Below, one piece after another: positions 43,070-56,619 of a DNA stretch of 64,000 nt. The notes below the pieces were generated by a model. That model had not been told where the DNA came from. It searched no databases and saw only the letters and a program-made list of their open reading frames with translations. Source of the DNA: Halichondria panicea (taxonomy: Eukaryota; Porifera; Demospongiae; Suberitida; Halichondriidae). Within the stretch, counting starts at the first letter, position 1; each line of letters opens with the position of its first letter. A program made the translations under genes and the position numbers. Location of the stretch: assembly GCF_963675165.1 (NCBI RefSeq), contig NC_087392.1, forward strand, positions 823,001-887,000, read 5' to 3'.

Positions 43070-44395
43070 ATGGAAGACCCTATATCAGTCCAACATCCAC
43101 CCACCACTGAAGACTTTGAGAACAAGCAGTTTGAGTGTGAATATGATGGCTGTGATCGCAAGTACACTTCTAGAGGAAATCTCAAGACACATGTAAAATC
43201 TCACGAAGGACAGTTCAACTACCAGTGTGATTATGACGACTGTGACAAGGCGTTCATCACTTCATATAGACTCAAAGTTCATCGTCGAGTACACACGGGA
43301 GAGAAGCCTTACCTCTGTGAGAAGGATGACTGTGACAAATCTTTCAATACCAAGTATCGACTGAGTGCACACCAGAGGCTACACACAGGAAATACGTTTA
43401 ATTGCGAATTTGACAACTGTGCAAAACAATACACCACTCGAAGTGATCTTAAGAAACACTCTCGGAAGCACACTGGTGAGAAGCCTTATCAGTGCAAGGT
43501 GGGCGGATGTGGAAAGTCTTACAGTGCCTCACATCATTTAAAAAGTCACTTGCTCAAACACAATGAAATAAACTGCTACTTTGAAGGCTGCTCGTTTTAT
43601 TCTAATGACCTCTCAGAACTTCAAACTCATATAAAAACCGAGCATGAAGCTCAATTCAATTCCACTTTCATCCATACACCTGAGGAAGGATCTCTGGTTG
43701 ATGCTGTGAATACCCTTCAAAAGCTCGCAGAAGCCGCTCAAATGGTACTGAAACAAAGTGATGTCTTCACACAGTTTCAAAATGTTCCTCCATCAAATCA
43801 GAGCGTATCACAAGGATTTCAAGCTACCAGTATACCCTCTCTAATGGACATGTCAACCTACCACCATGACATGTCTACTATCGATCAATCAAACAATAAC
43901 ATTGATATGTTGTCTATGGATCAATCTACCAGCAACGTGTTCAATCAATCCTCAGTCCCTGTAAGCTCCAACATCAACTTTTTCGGTCTCCCTGAAAACC
44001 AGTCCACTGAAATTGATGGAGCAACAGACAACAGCACACAAACAATGGAATTTAATGCTCTCTCTTTTTCTGAATTGCTGGCTGGAGATTTCAATCAAGC
44101 ATTCGAAGTACAACCAATGATGCAGTCTTCTTCTGCTCAAGTTTCGTCTCAATATAATTCGATAATTAATCTGCCCAATCCTGATCCTATTTATTCTGGA
44201 TCGTCTATTTCCGATTCTGTATTTGCCAGCATCAACATTGGACCTACGAAGAGAGACCAAGTTTGTCAAACAGATCTTCAACCCACTTCAGGCGAAACAA
44301 CGTTTGCTGAGGAAAAATCGTGTGGAGATTGTATAAACTGTTGCAGCTGTTGCTCATGTAGTGATATGTCTTGCTCTTGTTCCGTGAAGAAATAA
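43070..44395 (+). CDS. MTF1: MTF-1-like metal-responsive zinc-finger transcription factor
   Basis: MTF-1 activates metallothionein and zinc-exporter genes through metal-response elements. A single exon encodes 441 residues. Six C2H2 fingers occupy about residues 22-200: FECEYDGCDRKYTSRGNLKT, YQCDYDDCDKAFITSYRLKV, YLCEKDDCDKSFNTKYRLSA, FNCEFDNCAKQYTTRSDLKK, YQCKVGGCGKSYSASHHLKS, and a sixth with aberrant spacing. As in MTF-1, linker 1-2 is atypical (HEGQFNY, where MTF-1 has RGEYTF). Fingers 2-5 resemble MTF-1 most (compare AFLTSYSLRIH, AFNTLYRLKAHQRLHTG, AASHHLKTH). A Ser/Asn/Gln-rich activation region follows. The last 30 residues hold a cysteine cluster (CGDCINCCSCCSCSDMSCSC), like the Cys cluster that MTF-1 needs for metal response. 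It is shorter than human MTF1. Confidence 0.88.
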   Translation: MEDPISVQHPPTTEDFENKQFECEYDGCDRKYTSRGNLKTHVKSHEGQFNYQCDYDDCDKAFITSYRLKVHRRVHTGEKPYLCEKDDCDKSFNTKYRLSAHQRLHTGNTFNCEFDNCAKQYTTRSDLKKHSRKHTGEKPYQCKVGGCGKSYSASHHLKSHLLKHNEINCYFEGCSFYSNDLSELQTHIKTEHEAQFNSTFIHTPEEGSLVDAVNTLQKLAEAAQMVLKQSDVFTQFQNVPPSNQSVSQGFQATSIPSLMDMSTYHHDMSTIDQSNNNIDMLSMDQSTSNVFNQSSVPVSSNINFFGLPENQSTEIDGATDNSTQTMEFNALSFSELLAGDFNQAFEVQPMMQSSSAQVSSQYNSIINLPNPDPIYSGSSISDSVFASINIGPTKRDQVCQTDLQPTSGETTFAEEKSCGDCINCCSCCSCSDMSCSCSVKK

Positions 44396-44658
44396 TGATT
44401 TATTGTGTGTTCCTGTTTTGCAGGAAATGATAATATTTTGTGGGTTTCTGCATGCAATTGAGAAAGTAGACTATTAATAAATAAAAAGGGGATTGTCAAC
44501 GTATTTGTATGCCTCTAGAGCTAGAGCTAGCTAGCAACCGACCTCCTACAGTGCAGTCAAGTCAAGACAGTTTTTATTTCGGAGTAACCTACGTTGTCTC
44601 AAACAGCTGAGCTGCTCTAGCTGGGTTTCCAAGCAACGTTCTAATAGACAGAGAAAAG

Positions 44659-47600
44659 ATGAGTTTGTCAGAGAACCTCATAACTGCTGCAAAGAGTGGC
44701 AACACTAAAGAGGTCCGGAGGCTGCTGAGCAAAGGAGCACTCTTCACAAAGGACCAGGTAGTTCACATGCAAATATTATCTTATCATTGTAGCTGGAGAT
44801 ATTATCCTTCTCGAATGCACAGCAGTACAGTACAGCATGCTAACCTGTAAATGCAAGCTGCAATTTGCGTTCCATTGTCCCACTAGCCCTGCAGTACTGT
44901 ATTTAATAGTGTACATGTGCAATGTTTGTTGCTTCTAGCAGGCTATGTAGCTAGCTAGCTATTGGCTATGATTATTGGCTAATTTATGTTATTTGTATTG
45001 TCTTTGTGTAGTACGGCAATACTGCATTGCACGAGGCAGCTTGGAATGGAAACAGCGATATTGTTAAAATTCTCCTAACCGGGTTCTGCTTCGTGGACAG
45101 CATCAATAACACTGGTTTCACTCCCCTTCACTTGGCCAGTCAGAACGGCCATGCAAAGGTTGTCAAGACTCTGCTGAAATGGAAGGCTAACCCATCCCTT
45201 GTGAACCAGGTATGCAAGTTATGCCTATGAGTAATTGCTGTCTGTGTGAACTCTCTCTCTAGAATTGTTGTTCATATACCTTTGAAGTTATTTGTTGGCA
45301 TGCATGACTTCCTTTGATCTCCCTTTGAGATGATTGATAAGATATCTATTATTCATTTTTCTAGCATGGAGAGACTGCTCTGCATCTCGTGGCTAAGTAT
45401 AATCACGCTAATGTTATCTCCTCCTTTGCTGCTCACAAGGTCTGCCTGGATCTCAGAGGAAAGGTAGTTCACGCTAGTTTACAAGCAATGCATGTTTCAC
45501 ACTATCACTAATTATCAGCTAGCTCATTGTTTACCAGCCATATTGTGCTTATGCTTATCTTGCTGATGCTGGTCTCTTTAAAGTGGTTTTTCCCCAATAA
45601 AATTATAGTTTCGCATTTCATTGTTTGCTCCTAGTTACATCATTTTTCTCTGTCACATGTCTAGGAGGGGAATACTGCTCTCCACATTGCTGCTAAGCTG
45701 GGAAATGTCGAGACAGCTAAGGCTATGCTCTCTGCTGGTGCACATCCTGCCATTTCCAATGATGTAAGAGTTCGCTGTTGTCACCTCTTTTAAGCATGTC
45801 CAACAGTTTATGTATGTTTTACAACATTTGCAATTCAGGTGGTCTGATTAGCAAAACATATGCTTTGCCCAGAGGGTAACTGTACATACAGTCCCAACAG
45901 AATTAGTTTATTGATATGCTCTGATGACTTCTGGTATGTATAGATAATCTTGTGGTATCTCTAGCGTAAGCAGCACCATGCCAACAGCACACACTCACTA
46001 CGTGTGGAGGTGTTTTGAACTTTCCTTACTCTGACCCGTGCATGATATCATCCACCCCATTATTGCTGGTTGTGGCTTGTTGCGTTATCTCCCACTCCCC
46101 ACCCAATATTAATGTTTTTATTTTGTTTTTATTGCAGAGATCTTTGAGACCACTGAACTACGCTGAGACTGGCGGCTATCCTGCTCTGGCCAAACTAATC
46201 AATACCGCAATGCAGGTAGTCACATGTGTACCCTTTAGATAGTTACCATTTTAGTTCAAAATGGAAACTTGTTTGTTATTGAGTGATAGTCTGTCCAAAG
46301 CTATTGTTTCTGGAATGGGCCCACTTAACTAAACAATGCTCAAAGTGTTTCATTTTAGTCTGTGCCGAGAATAGTTGATTCTACCGTTTAATTATTAGCT
46401 GGACACCTTTAATTATTAGCTGGCACTGCTTGCAATTATATCACTGCTATAGTCACTGTGCCATATGGAGAATCAATAGATGGACAGTTGTGCAGGAAAT
46501 GCTTGCAACGAAGGTTCCAAAAATCAGTATGTCCACTAGACACCCCCTCAGAGCCACGATTATTGTCGTGTGGGGGCGAGTGTTTGTAATGAATACGCTT
46601 CATTGCTCTGCAGACTAGGGTGCCAGACTAAAAAGGAACTAGTGTGCTGTAGGAGTGAATAATCAGGTTCACTCAGTGATGTCACAGTTAGTCATGCCTT
46701 TGAAGTGTTGACTTAGACAGCGGGCCAGGGGGCCCCTTGATGACTCCTCTCTTAGTCCCACTGTTGTACTGTGTTACGGTTTTAGGGCATGAGATATTTT
46801 GAGGTCAAATCATTTGTCTGGAAAAACAAATCTGGGCCAACAACAATATTATTCCCAAGGGAGGGTACGATTAAGGACTTTACTTTATGACTAGCATTAT
46901 GGAGGAGACAGTTTGATTGTGGGTGGATCAGTGGTTTAAAGTGTGTCTGCCAGTATGAATCTCTAGCTTACACGGCTGACTGTATACTGTACACATGCAT
47001 ACACTTACAGAAGTACAAGCCAAAGCATCGCAATCCTAGCAATGGTATGTCACCGAGAGCGCCCCCCGCCAGTCCTGGCTCCCCCTACACCACGGGCTAC
47101 TCTCTCTCTCAGCCCGAGGACTACCCTTGCAGTCTCTCTCAACCACTGGGGGAAGCATCACCAGCACATGTACATGTAAGTGTGTGGGATCATTCCCATC
47201 AAGAGTCCCAGCATTTCACTGTGATAGCTATTTTAGTATAGAATTGCTTGTGTAGAATGAATGCAATAGAGGTGGGTGGCTTGGGTCGTCAAGTTGTACA
47301 GAAACATACAAATGTGGTTGAAGCATATCCTCTTACTTGTATATATAGGGAATATTTTGTCTAAGCTGTTTGCTTTGTATACCTAGCTGTGTGTGATTTT
47401 GCTTGAGGTGTGCCCATTCCTACAATTTACAATTATCTTGTCCTTAGTACGTATTATACTGACAGTTAACGTATTGATCTTGTTGCCAAAAGTGCTCTGT
47501 GCCAAGGCTTTAAGGAAACCCTCAAACACACACACAGTGACCTGGGACTGTTTTGTTTATTTTTAAGGCTCGTTCTGTAAACTTTTGATAACACATATTG

Positions 47601-50600
47601 TTTAATACCTCAGAGCATTATTTTGGATTGTGTTCAAAACACAGGGTGTTTATGCCCGGTTAAAGTTAATGTTACTGTATCAATTTCTTCAATAGCACAT
47701 TAGTTAGTGCATACACTGGCTTAGAGTGCTAAGTTAGCTGTGTGTATATAAACTATTAAATGTATATTGCCTTTTCTAATTATAAACATATTTAACTATT
47801 GTTTTACGCTCTACACTACCATCTCAGGGGATTAAACCTCGTACCCAGCGATCCAAGAGTGCTAAAACTTCCAAAGATGTCCGCTCCTCAGCTAACAAGC
47901 AAACGTGAGTCAGTTGTCTGGTAATACTGCATTTTCTCTAGTGCCCTGTCTATGTAGTCTATGCCAGCCAAACTTCATTAATGCTACACAGCATACCGTT
48001 TGATGATCACTTGAACTTTGAGTAGTTTGCCCAGAACTGACATTCCTAGTGATATACAGCCAGCTTGTAGCCTTTATGCTATTACTCCACCCTTACAGGA
48101 GCAAGAAGCTCATTAAAACAGAGAAAGAAGACAAGGTGAGCACAATAGATATCTAGAGACAATGCTTCCTTGTTTTAAAATGCCTACATCAATTAATTTA
48201 TACTCTATCAAAATGTTATTGCCTCTGGATTATTCTTTGTAACATTCCATGCCAATTTTAAATGTGTCATTTACGCAAAAGGCTTCTCTTGTTGTGAGCA
48301 TCTAGAACACACCCTTCCAATAGTGAATAGTCTGTCACTTTTATTGTTGTTATCATGCCAACGATGTCACTTTTGGCTCGCATTAACTGCAGTAAACGCG
48401 ATTGTCAGACAGACGTAATTAGATTTACACAAATCACATGCTTGCGTACACACACACACACAGCTCACTGGCTCCCTCTCACCAGCACCCTACAAGTACT
48501 TCTCCAGTCAAGATGAACTGGACAGCAGTGGCTTGTACCCTGACAGTAAGGAGGGGTATCACAGGAGCATATCCCCAGCCCACAGGCAGGCCACCATTGA
48601 CCAGATGCTCACAGAGATTGAGACCGAGTACATGGGCCCTGGATACAAGTATGTGCACACAGCAGCTAATGTAGTAACCTGAGTCTAACAGTGGTTAACG
48701 TAGCTAGTAACCTGAGTCTGATAGTGGTTAACACCATACCATGTATTATGGTTAGGTTGAATTTCTCTAGCTATGGCCTCTTAATTGACCACTGTACAGC
48801 CTTGAATTAGATAAATTTGGTGAGGTATGTCTTTTTCTTGTCTACAGGTATAAGCCTTTGATTAGCTCACTGTACGTGGACAGCAACAACTACAGTCACC
48901 CACGGCCAGTCAACTCGGCCAAGACGTACCTTCAATCGACTCGTAATGGAGATGTAACCAAGGAAAACTACGATATTCTCACAGCACCTGGCTCTGACGA
49001 TGAATACGACTACCCAAACCCTAACAACACCAACTCTTCTAATTCCAACAACTCCTCTCTTCAAAAGTCTAATCAGAGTCAAGTGCCAAATGAGCATTCT
49101 CATTACCAGAGCCCCAGACAGACACGAAAGCTGCCCTCCCCACCAGCCTCCCCTCTCCCTACTACTACAACGGGGAATTTCAAGAACCACACGTACGAGC
49201 CACTCAAGCCTAAGGAGGATGTGGACACATACGTGTATATGGCCCCTCTCAGTGATTATCCAGAACTATTACAGCCAGAGAGCACACAGCATGCTAGGAG
49301 CTCGCTCAGTCCAAAAACATCGGACTCTCAAAGGTACTTATTCTCACACTATCCGAGTGACAATTTTACTGCTGACCCTCCAAAAATTGCTGCTATTAGC
49401 TGTTGACAAATCTGTATGTGTAGTTGAATATACGCTATAGGCTCCCAAATGTATTTTTATCAGATCATGCCTATTGTGACAAGTCCCACTGGATTTGTGT
49501 GTGTCTGTGAGCACAAAGGAGTGTCTTGCTAGCTCACCGATAACCTATAGTGCTGTAAACAACTCCATATTCTACTTAAATTTTTTACTGAGCATGCATG
49601 TGTTGCAGTACAATGTATTTGTATATTTGTGCAAATTATTGATTCCTCATAATTATGATAATAATGTTTACGTACATATATCATGTTGCATATCTTTCAG
49701 TTTACTGAGTGAGTCTGGCTCTGAGCTGTCAGCAGGCTCCATTGGAGGCAGTAAAAGTGGAAAGAAAGGTGCTTAGTGTTTTCTTGGTGTTGTTGTTTGG
49801 AGAGCTTGGGGCGGATTGGCTGTACACATACGCAGACTGTTGATAATCTGATTAATTTATGTTTTTATTGTGCCTCAGAGTATGCAAATTATGTGTTGTA
49901 AATGACTCTGAACAAATTCTATCAGCCATCCTGTCTGTGTGGATTAATTACGCTGGCAATTAGCATGTGTTCATGATTCACAGCATATAGCTTGTGAAAG
50001 TTTTGACAATTACATGTGATGTGGTCGCGTACGTATATGGAAAATGAGAGTATCATATGTCCTTTACACATACCTTCAGTGGCTGCAGTCAGGGACTCTC
50101 CTGTAGAAGCTGACAGACTGCATGAGCCAAATGCTGTACTGGAGCCAGTCAAGGGAATATTGATAACCCAGGTTAGTTTTACATTTTGTAATAGTCTCCA
50201 CTCACGCCTACACGTACACACACTGTGCATGCAGTTGACATCTTCACTATACAAACTATTACTTCCCTCCCCCCATTCCCAATCATACACACCACAGACC
50301 ACTAATGAAGCTGAGAAATCACAACTGGAAGACTACCTTCAGAAAGAACTAGAAACGATTCGTCAAGCCTTTCAAATCAGACTTAACCAACTCGAGAAGA
50401 GATACCAGCGTCAACTTGAGCTTGAGAAACATAAGCACATCCTCTCCCCTCTCTTGCCACAACAAGTTCACCCCAATCCCTCCCAGCGCAGGGAACAGGC
50501 CAAACTGAAACGAAACAGCTGGCACAGTTGTATGCCTACAGAGCAGGATTTTGAGATTCCTGACAAGAAGAGCGAGTCAGTTTTGAATGGAGATGTTCCA

Positions 50601-50990
50601 AGTGGGTCAGATATCTATGAGCACGATCCGTCTCTCGTGAATGAGCTCCCAGAAAGCCTGAGAGGAGTTGATCACAAGATGCAAGACAACTCGAACAAAC
50701 CAACAGAAGATGAATTCAGTGACTATGAAGACATGTCAGCAGAGTGCACGGTGGATAAAGACTCTCAGGAACTAATCCACCAGAAAGTTAGTGACTATCG
50801 TGATCGAATGCTACACCACTTTAAGGAAAAATCGGAGGCTCAGATAGCTGCAATAGAGCAAGAGTATCAGAGTCAAATCAACGAGGTGCAAAGAAAGTGC
50901 GAAGACAACGCTTCTGAGGAGGTGGTTCAGTTGAAGGGCAGGATAAGAAATCTCGAGGAGCAATTGGAAGTACAGACTACTCTAGTTTAA
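44659..50990 (+). CDS. ANKRD6: Ankyrin-repeat and coiled-coil protein, ANKRD6/diversin-like
   Basis: Diversin (ANKRD6) links Wnt signalling to planar polarity as a Dishevelled partner. Roughly a dozen exons start with 44659-44757 (MSLSENLITAAKSGNTKEVR), 45012-45209, about 45365-45462, about 45664-45763 and about 46140-46215. Together they encode six ankyrin repeats such as YGNTALHEAAWNGNSDIVKI, GETALHLVAKYNHANVISSF and GNTALHIAAKLGNVETAKAM, resembling ANKRD6 repeats (TALHEASWHG, LHVAARYNH). The middle exons (47014-49335) are Ser/Pro/Asn-rich and disordered. The last exon (to 50990) contains coiled coils: LEDYLQKELETIRQAFQIRL near its start and EEVVQLKGRIRNLEEQLEVQ at the end. Other ankyrin/coiled-coil families are possible; the assignment rests on repeat order and the N-terminus. 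Confidence 0.72.
48672..48745. repeat. Tandem duplication of about 36 bp
   Basis: GTAACCTGAGTCTAACAGTG and its variant GTAACCTGAGTCTGATAGTG lie in tandem, each followed by GTTAAC, in an intron of the ankyrin-repeat gene. Confidence 0.85.
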
Positions 50991-51220
50991 ACTGGTTGGC
51001 TGTAGCTAGCTATTTATGTATATCCGCGAGTGTTCTTATAATCAACAGCAGAGGCACTGCTTTATTATTAATATTATTAATTTCCCTTGTATATTTTGTA
51101 TATAGGTGTGCAAGCGTTTGTTTATAAAATAATGTGTGTTGTGTTATATGGTGTGTTGTGTTATATGGGTTAAATGAAAGTGACAGTTGAGAAAACAAAA
51201 CACAGATATTACGTAGACAA

Positions 51221-54200
51221 TCAAAGTATGCAATATTGTCTGAGTGTTTGTAAGGCCATTTGTTTGTTACCACTGGCACGATAGATAAGTGACAAGTTGA
51301 ACGCTGCTTCAGTCCTTAAATCAGACACCTCTCTCCACTGTAGACAGGAAGGAAGAGACAACAATATATAATTACAAGCACAGGAATTCACAACCCTATA
51401 GCCAAAATAAGGAACATAACACAGACAAAACACATGAATGCCATTAATAAGTGGGCATACTTACTTTAGGATGAGAGCACTCTGGCTCCAATGACAGCAC
51501 TTTCTTGTAGAAGTGACAAGCCATATGTAGGATACCTGCAGTGACAACAATGCATGGTGATAACATTATATAACCTACACACAATAAGAGAGATAGAGCT
51601 ATAGCCCTCCTTACCTAGCTGATTAAAGGCCCTTCCCAGGTTGTAGTTAGTCTCTTGACACTCTCCCCTCAGTTTCATATACATGTGTAGGAACGCTGCT
51701 GCCTGCATGGTCAGAGGGAAATACAATCACACAGAATGTTGTTAGCACACAATAACTAATTAGTGAGTCTCTTAATCTCATGTAAGCAGCTCTAACAATA
51801 ACAGTACGTTCTGCCAGAAATAATTTCAAACAACATTTCCTAATAGCCAGAGCTCAAGTTATGGGCTAGCTTCCTACGCAGTCCTTGGGCGTGGGGACGA
51901 AGCTAGTTATGGGCATGCACTTAAACATTTGCTAATGAAACATGTCATTTGACACACACACACACACACACACAGTATATAGCCCACCTGTGTGATGTTA
52001 GAGTTCTTTCCTGCAGTGCTGGTCCTAGCCTGACAGGTCATGTTGATTAGCACAATGGCTATACACAGACTCAGCAGGTACTTGTCATTAGAGGCATCAA
52101 TCTCGTTAAAATTGACCACATACTGCGAGAGGGCAAATTTGTAATGGCCGCCAGCGTGATTGTGAGCGGAGAGGATTCGAGTGAGGAAGGGGTGGGACTG
52201 GTGCTGTGTGTGTGTGAGGAGTGTGACATGTGTTGGTGTGGGACTGGTGTTGTGTGTGTGACATGTGTGGGTGTGGGCGTGAGGAGGGGGAACACACGCT
52301 ACCTTAAAACACTGTCGGAGGATGAACTTGTAGACCTTAGTATCGAGAGGTAGCGTGTTCATAATACTCCATACGTGTTTGCAATCTGGATACTAAAAAA
52401 AAATTGAAGAGAAATGTTCTGAGTGTGGATACCGTTACACAGCTACTGTCTATTAGTCCACTCACAGTGTTTCCTAGAATCTTGAGGACTAAGAATGCTG
52501 TACTGTAATCTTGAATCAGCATTGCTATGGATACACAGAAGAATAGAAACCTCTGTACAATAAAGAGAGCTCTATAAATAACATAACATGATCGTAGAGA
52601 TGACTCCACCTTATTCACTTCACTCGTAGAAAACTTCCTGGCAACGCACGCACAGTAAATCAAATGCACGATCGTGTTGTAATTAGAGGGGCCAAGAGAG
52701 AACATCCCCTTGCAGGTGGTGACAAAGGTCTGATACCACTCTTCCACCGTGAGCAGTGACTCCATCTCCTTCTCCTCCCTCCTCAGCTCTGAAGAGGTAC
52801 GTCCTTTCTCAGGGTCGAGCCCCAACTTGATCTTTATCCGTTTGAGTTGGGTCATCTCTGTGGATCAAACATACACCATAAAATTTCAACCATTCTGAAA
52901 GCTTAGAAAAAAGTTCATAATATGAGAGTACCTGACCTGGTAATAATATAACGAATATAACGCATATACAGCAAGTCAAGGTACACACGTGGAGTAAGCC
53001 TTGTTGCCCACATATCGTCTAGTGTTTATGAGCAACTACTCATACCATATTAGTTTCTATCCCTAACCTTTGAGCTCATGTCGATAGTAAAAGTCCCTGA
53101 AGAAGAATGCTAGGAGAGTCTTGCCCGCCTTGCTGTAGCCTGGTGTGTCTCCCTTACCCAAGTACAGGTTATATCTGTGCAGAACCACTCGAGTATCCTG
53201 TGGTCATGGGGGGTGGGCGGGGGTTGAGCAGATACAGTAATTATCTTCTAAGCAACGGTGTGTGAACATCGTTATAATTTTAGCATCTGACAAATACATC
53301 CAAGTATGCAGTATCTAGGCCATGCAGAAAAGTTCAATCATTGCCACCATACTGGTCATCTTAAAATTAATATAAACTTACTTCCTAAGAGAGGAATATA
53401 GATAGCCCTTACTTGCAATGATTTATCTCTCATTTCCATCTCACTTCGAGGGTCAAACTCGGCAGTTGTCATATCGCTATGGTGATAACCAGCACCCTCT
53501 TCACCGCCTGGCTCTGTCTCCAACAGTGTGAGGGCATCGTCAGATTGTCCCAGCTGGACGTACAGTGTGGCCAACTTGAGTCTGCATGAGAGCGCACATT
53601 AGGTAAGGATCATCACACATTACAGTGCTATTCTACACTCAAATATATTTTTATATCGTGCGTAGAAAAACAAATTGAACCCTTCCCCCTCTCAAGATGA
53701 TATTTTTATATCGTGCGTAGGAAGAATGTTGAGTAACCTCCCCCCTCCTAAGATGATGCAGTACCCTAACCTTGACTCAGTGTGGTTTGGAGCGAGGGAG
53801 ATGACTTTGGAATAGGCCGCAGCTGATGCCTCCAGGTCACTGAGCATGTGCCGACACTCGGCCAGCTTTAGCCACACCCCAGCCTGAGAGTATTTCCGTG
53901 TGTGCACCAGCAAGGTTAGGAGAGGCAAGGCCTGGGCGTACTCGCCTGTCATGTGACATCAGATGGGATAGCTATAGAGCATGTGATTTTAGTGACATGC
54001 TTACCACACTCAGTGAGAGCATCGGTTACATCTAGGAACAAGTCTCCATACTCTTCAGGACTGTTGAATATCGGCTGCAGAAGCTCCTGCATCAAAAACA
54101 ACAGGATGGGTCAACCAACGTACGTGAATGTACAGACGCTGTGGGGGTGAATTAGGTTTTAGTTGAGATGGACATATTCAGCTACTAGAACCGCACAAGT

Positions 54201-55612
54201 ACAAACATGAAAACAGACACTTGTACTACTACTACTAGGAACATCCATTATACCAGGGAAACCAGTGTCTGATGCGAGTAATTAAGGAGCCACACACACT
54301 ATAGGATAACAATCACCATACACATACAACACACCGCCTGACTACAGGGTAAGTGTTACCTCAGGCAGTGGTTGCCCCAGGAAGATCATAGCTACTGCCA
54401 ATTTGACTCTCAAGTCCACAGGCACCTCCTCAGGCACATGCAGCTGACCTGAACAGGTGGTGGTTAATTAAACACATTGGTGGTATTAATAATTATTTAT
54501 AATTTTGTGCAAGTTTGGAAAAAAAAGTTTGAAAAAATGTATGTTGAAGGATCTCATTTTACCATGAACATGTGTTTTATGTGGTTCACTCAAGTCAGTA
54601 GACACTCCATCCATTTCATCGCCAGCTATGGACATTCTCAGGGTGGCTGTCAATGAGAGGAGGGGTGAGTCATGTGATGTCACGTGATCTCTAGCGGACG
54701 TTGGCGGCGGTGACGAGGGTTCATCTTCCGGAGGATGCGTTTGCGTTATCATGCGGTAGTAATCTGTGATTACCTGCACAAGAGAGAAGAGTAGAGTGAA
54801 GGAAACTACAGCATGACCTCAATTGACCTCAATATTAGCCACTAAACACTAATCCACTTTAAATACACACACCACAGCCACATTAGAAGATGCCCGGCCA
54901 CACACATCTCCACTACACATGCTACAAAATTATGGTTAGAATTAAATAAAATTAGCGTTGGTTGGATTACAAGGTTTCACTGATATTGTAGAGTATCTTC
55001 ACCTCATAAGCTTGCTCGTAGGCCTTGGTGAGTATGCACAGCTCAGACAATAGGTTGACAACCTCCTCGTCCACCAGTGTGTGGTGTGAGTCCAACAACT
55101 GGCCAAGAAGAGAGACGGCCTGAGGGGTTTCCTCCAGGGTGTGGTGGAGCTGGAGAGGGGGTGATCACTGAGGGTCAGAACACAATGAGTATATTATTAT
55201 ACTCACTCTTGCCATCTCTTTAGTGACCTCTAGATACTCCCGACTGTTGTCTTGTGGAAGAACCTACAAAGAAAATTAATCAGCACCCTTTCTCCACTAT
55301 CCCCCACTATTCCCACTTCTTCACTATCCACTCATGCTCTTTCAGGCACTATTTTAACACATATAATTATTGAAGATTAGCCTAAAATTAATTTGAACAC
55401 ACCTGTCTGTGAATTAGCTCACTTCAGAAATCACAAATTGGATCACCAATTGGATCACCATAAATCAAGTTATGGATGCTGATCCCCTTGCACACACTTA
55501 CCTTGAGGAGAGAGTGGAGAGTGTCCAGGGCCTTCCTAGGCTCACCCAGCTCACTGTGAAGAGTGGACTTCTGCCAGAGGAGGGTGGTGTCAGTTGGGGT
55601 GAGTCTGAGAGC

Positions 55613-55649
<37 letters not shown>

Positions 55650-56619
55650 GTATCCACATCAAATCTCATTAGAGCAGGGAGGTTCCAGTGATTTCATTAA
55701 GGCAATAGCTTGTTGCTGCACAGTGCTCAGTTTTCAGCAAAAAAACATTATTTATACGCATAATCAACCACTCTCCAGCTAGCCTATCAGTGCCAGTACA
55801 TCAGATAGACAGACAAACTTACCTTTGCTGATGCAGTGAATGGCAATGCGGAAATCCTTGAGCTTCACGGCCAGGTTCCCAGTCTTGATCCACATGTCAC
55901 AATCAGAACGTTTGAGGTGGGAGGCAATCATGAGGATTCCGAGCAACTTCTCGTCGTAACCAAGATCTTCGTACACTGTTGCCAGGGCCAGGTACGGCTC
56001 AGATGCATGAGGGGCTGGGGTGAGAGGTTAAGATTTATTAAGAAGCAGGTGACAACTAAACCGGTGGTGCAAAAATTCACAACCTTTATTGCAGTTAACC
56101 AGCAAGTGGATAGTGTTAGATGGTTGAATGATAGGATGTATTCAGGTTAGGTCGATCAGGATTAGCAGCTAACAACCACATTGGCAAAAATATGGTGAGA
56201 ACGAATTCACATTCTACTTGCAATGTATATTGAAAGAGTACACACAATTTTACAAGACTTACAAAATAGACAGTGGGGATGATGGTTCACATACCTTGTC
56301 GGATGATCTCCATGCAGAGCTCAATGGCTCCAGCCCGATCACCCGTGGCCAGCCTCAGGTTGGCGTTACCCATCACTTGACTGAGGTGAGAAGGAAGCAT
56401 ACTCTTTCTGCGGGGGAGATTAGCACCAGACTCGATCAGTCTTCGTCTCTTGCGGCCATGATCGTTGGACAGCTCGGCAAAGAAATTATTCACTTGAGTC
56501 ACCATATCTTCGTCCTCTTCTTCCTCATTGCCTGGCTCTACCTCAGAGTGTGTTCTTGAGGGCCCAGGTTCATCTGAGTGAGAGGGTTCACCCTCCTCCA
56601 TAGGGCAGTCCTTCTCCAT
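51221..56619 (-). CDS. GTF3C3: General transcription factor 3C subunit 3 (TFIIIC102), TPR protein
   Basis: GTF3C3 is the TPR scaffold of TFIIIC, which binds tRNA-gene A and B boxes and recruits TFIIIB for RNA polymerase III. About 18 minus-strand exons run from 56619 (MEKDCPMEEGEPSHSDEPG, an acidic start) to the stop at 51221. TPR-type helices include MGNANLRLATGDRAGAIELC, ALATVYEDLGYDEKLLGI, ALDTLHSLLK, SELCILTKAYEQAYE, VWLKLAECRHMLSDLEASAA and LKLATLYVQLGQSDDALTLL. The C-terminal part has FALSQYVVNFNEIDASNDKY, NYNLGRAFNQL, HMACHFYKKVLSLEPECSHP and AFNLSLIYRASGNKQMALQT, ending QTLRQYCIL. This mirrors human NLSLIYQSSGN..YTYCSI. The Ser/Pro-rich insertion near 54600-54770 is poorly conserved. 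Confidence 0.9.
51944..51975. repeat. (CA)n microsatellite
   Basis: A CA run lies in a GTF3C3 intron, just downstream of the exon ending at about 51985 on the minus strand. Confidence 0.9.
53640..53755. repeat. Direct duplication of about 55 bp
   Basis: ATATTTTTATATCGTGCGTA occurs twice (near 53643 and 53699), each followed by a related CCC-rich block ending AAGATGAT, in a GTF3C3 intron. Confidence 0.85.
55617..55648. repeat. (GA)n microsatellite
   Basis: A GA run lies at the upstream edge of a GTF3C3 exon; on the minus strand it reads as a (TC)n tract that can serve as its polypyrimidine tract before the acceptor. Confidence 0.9.
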
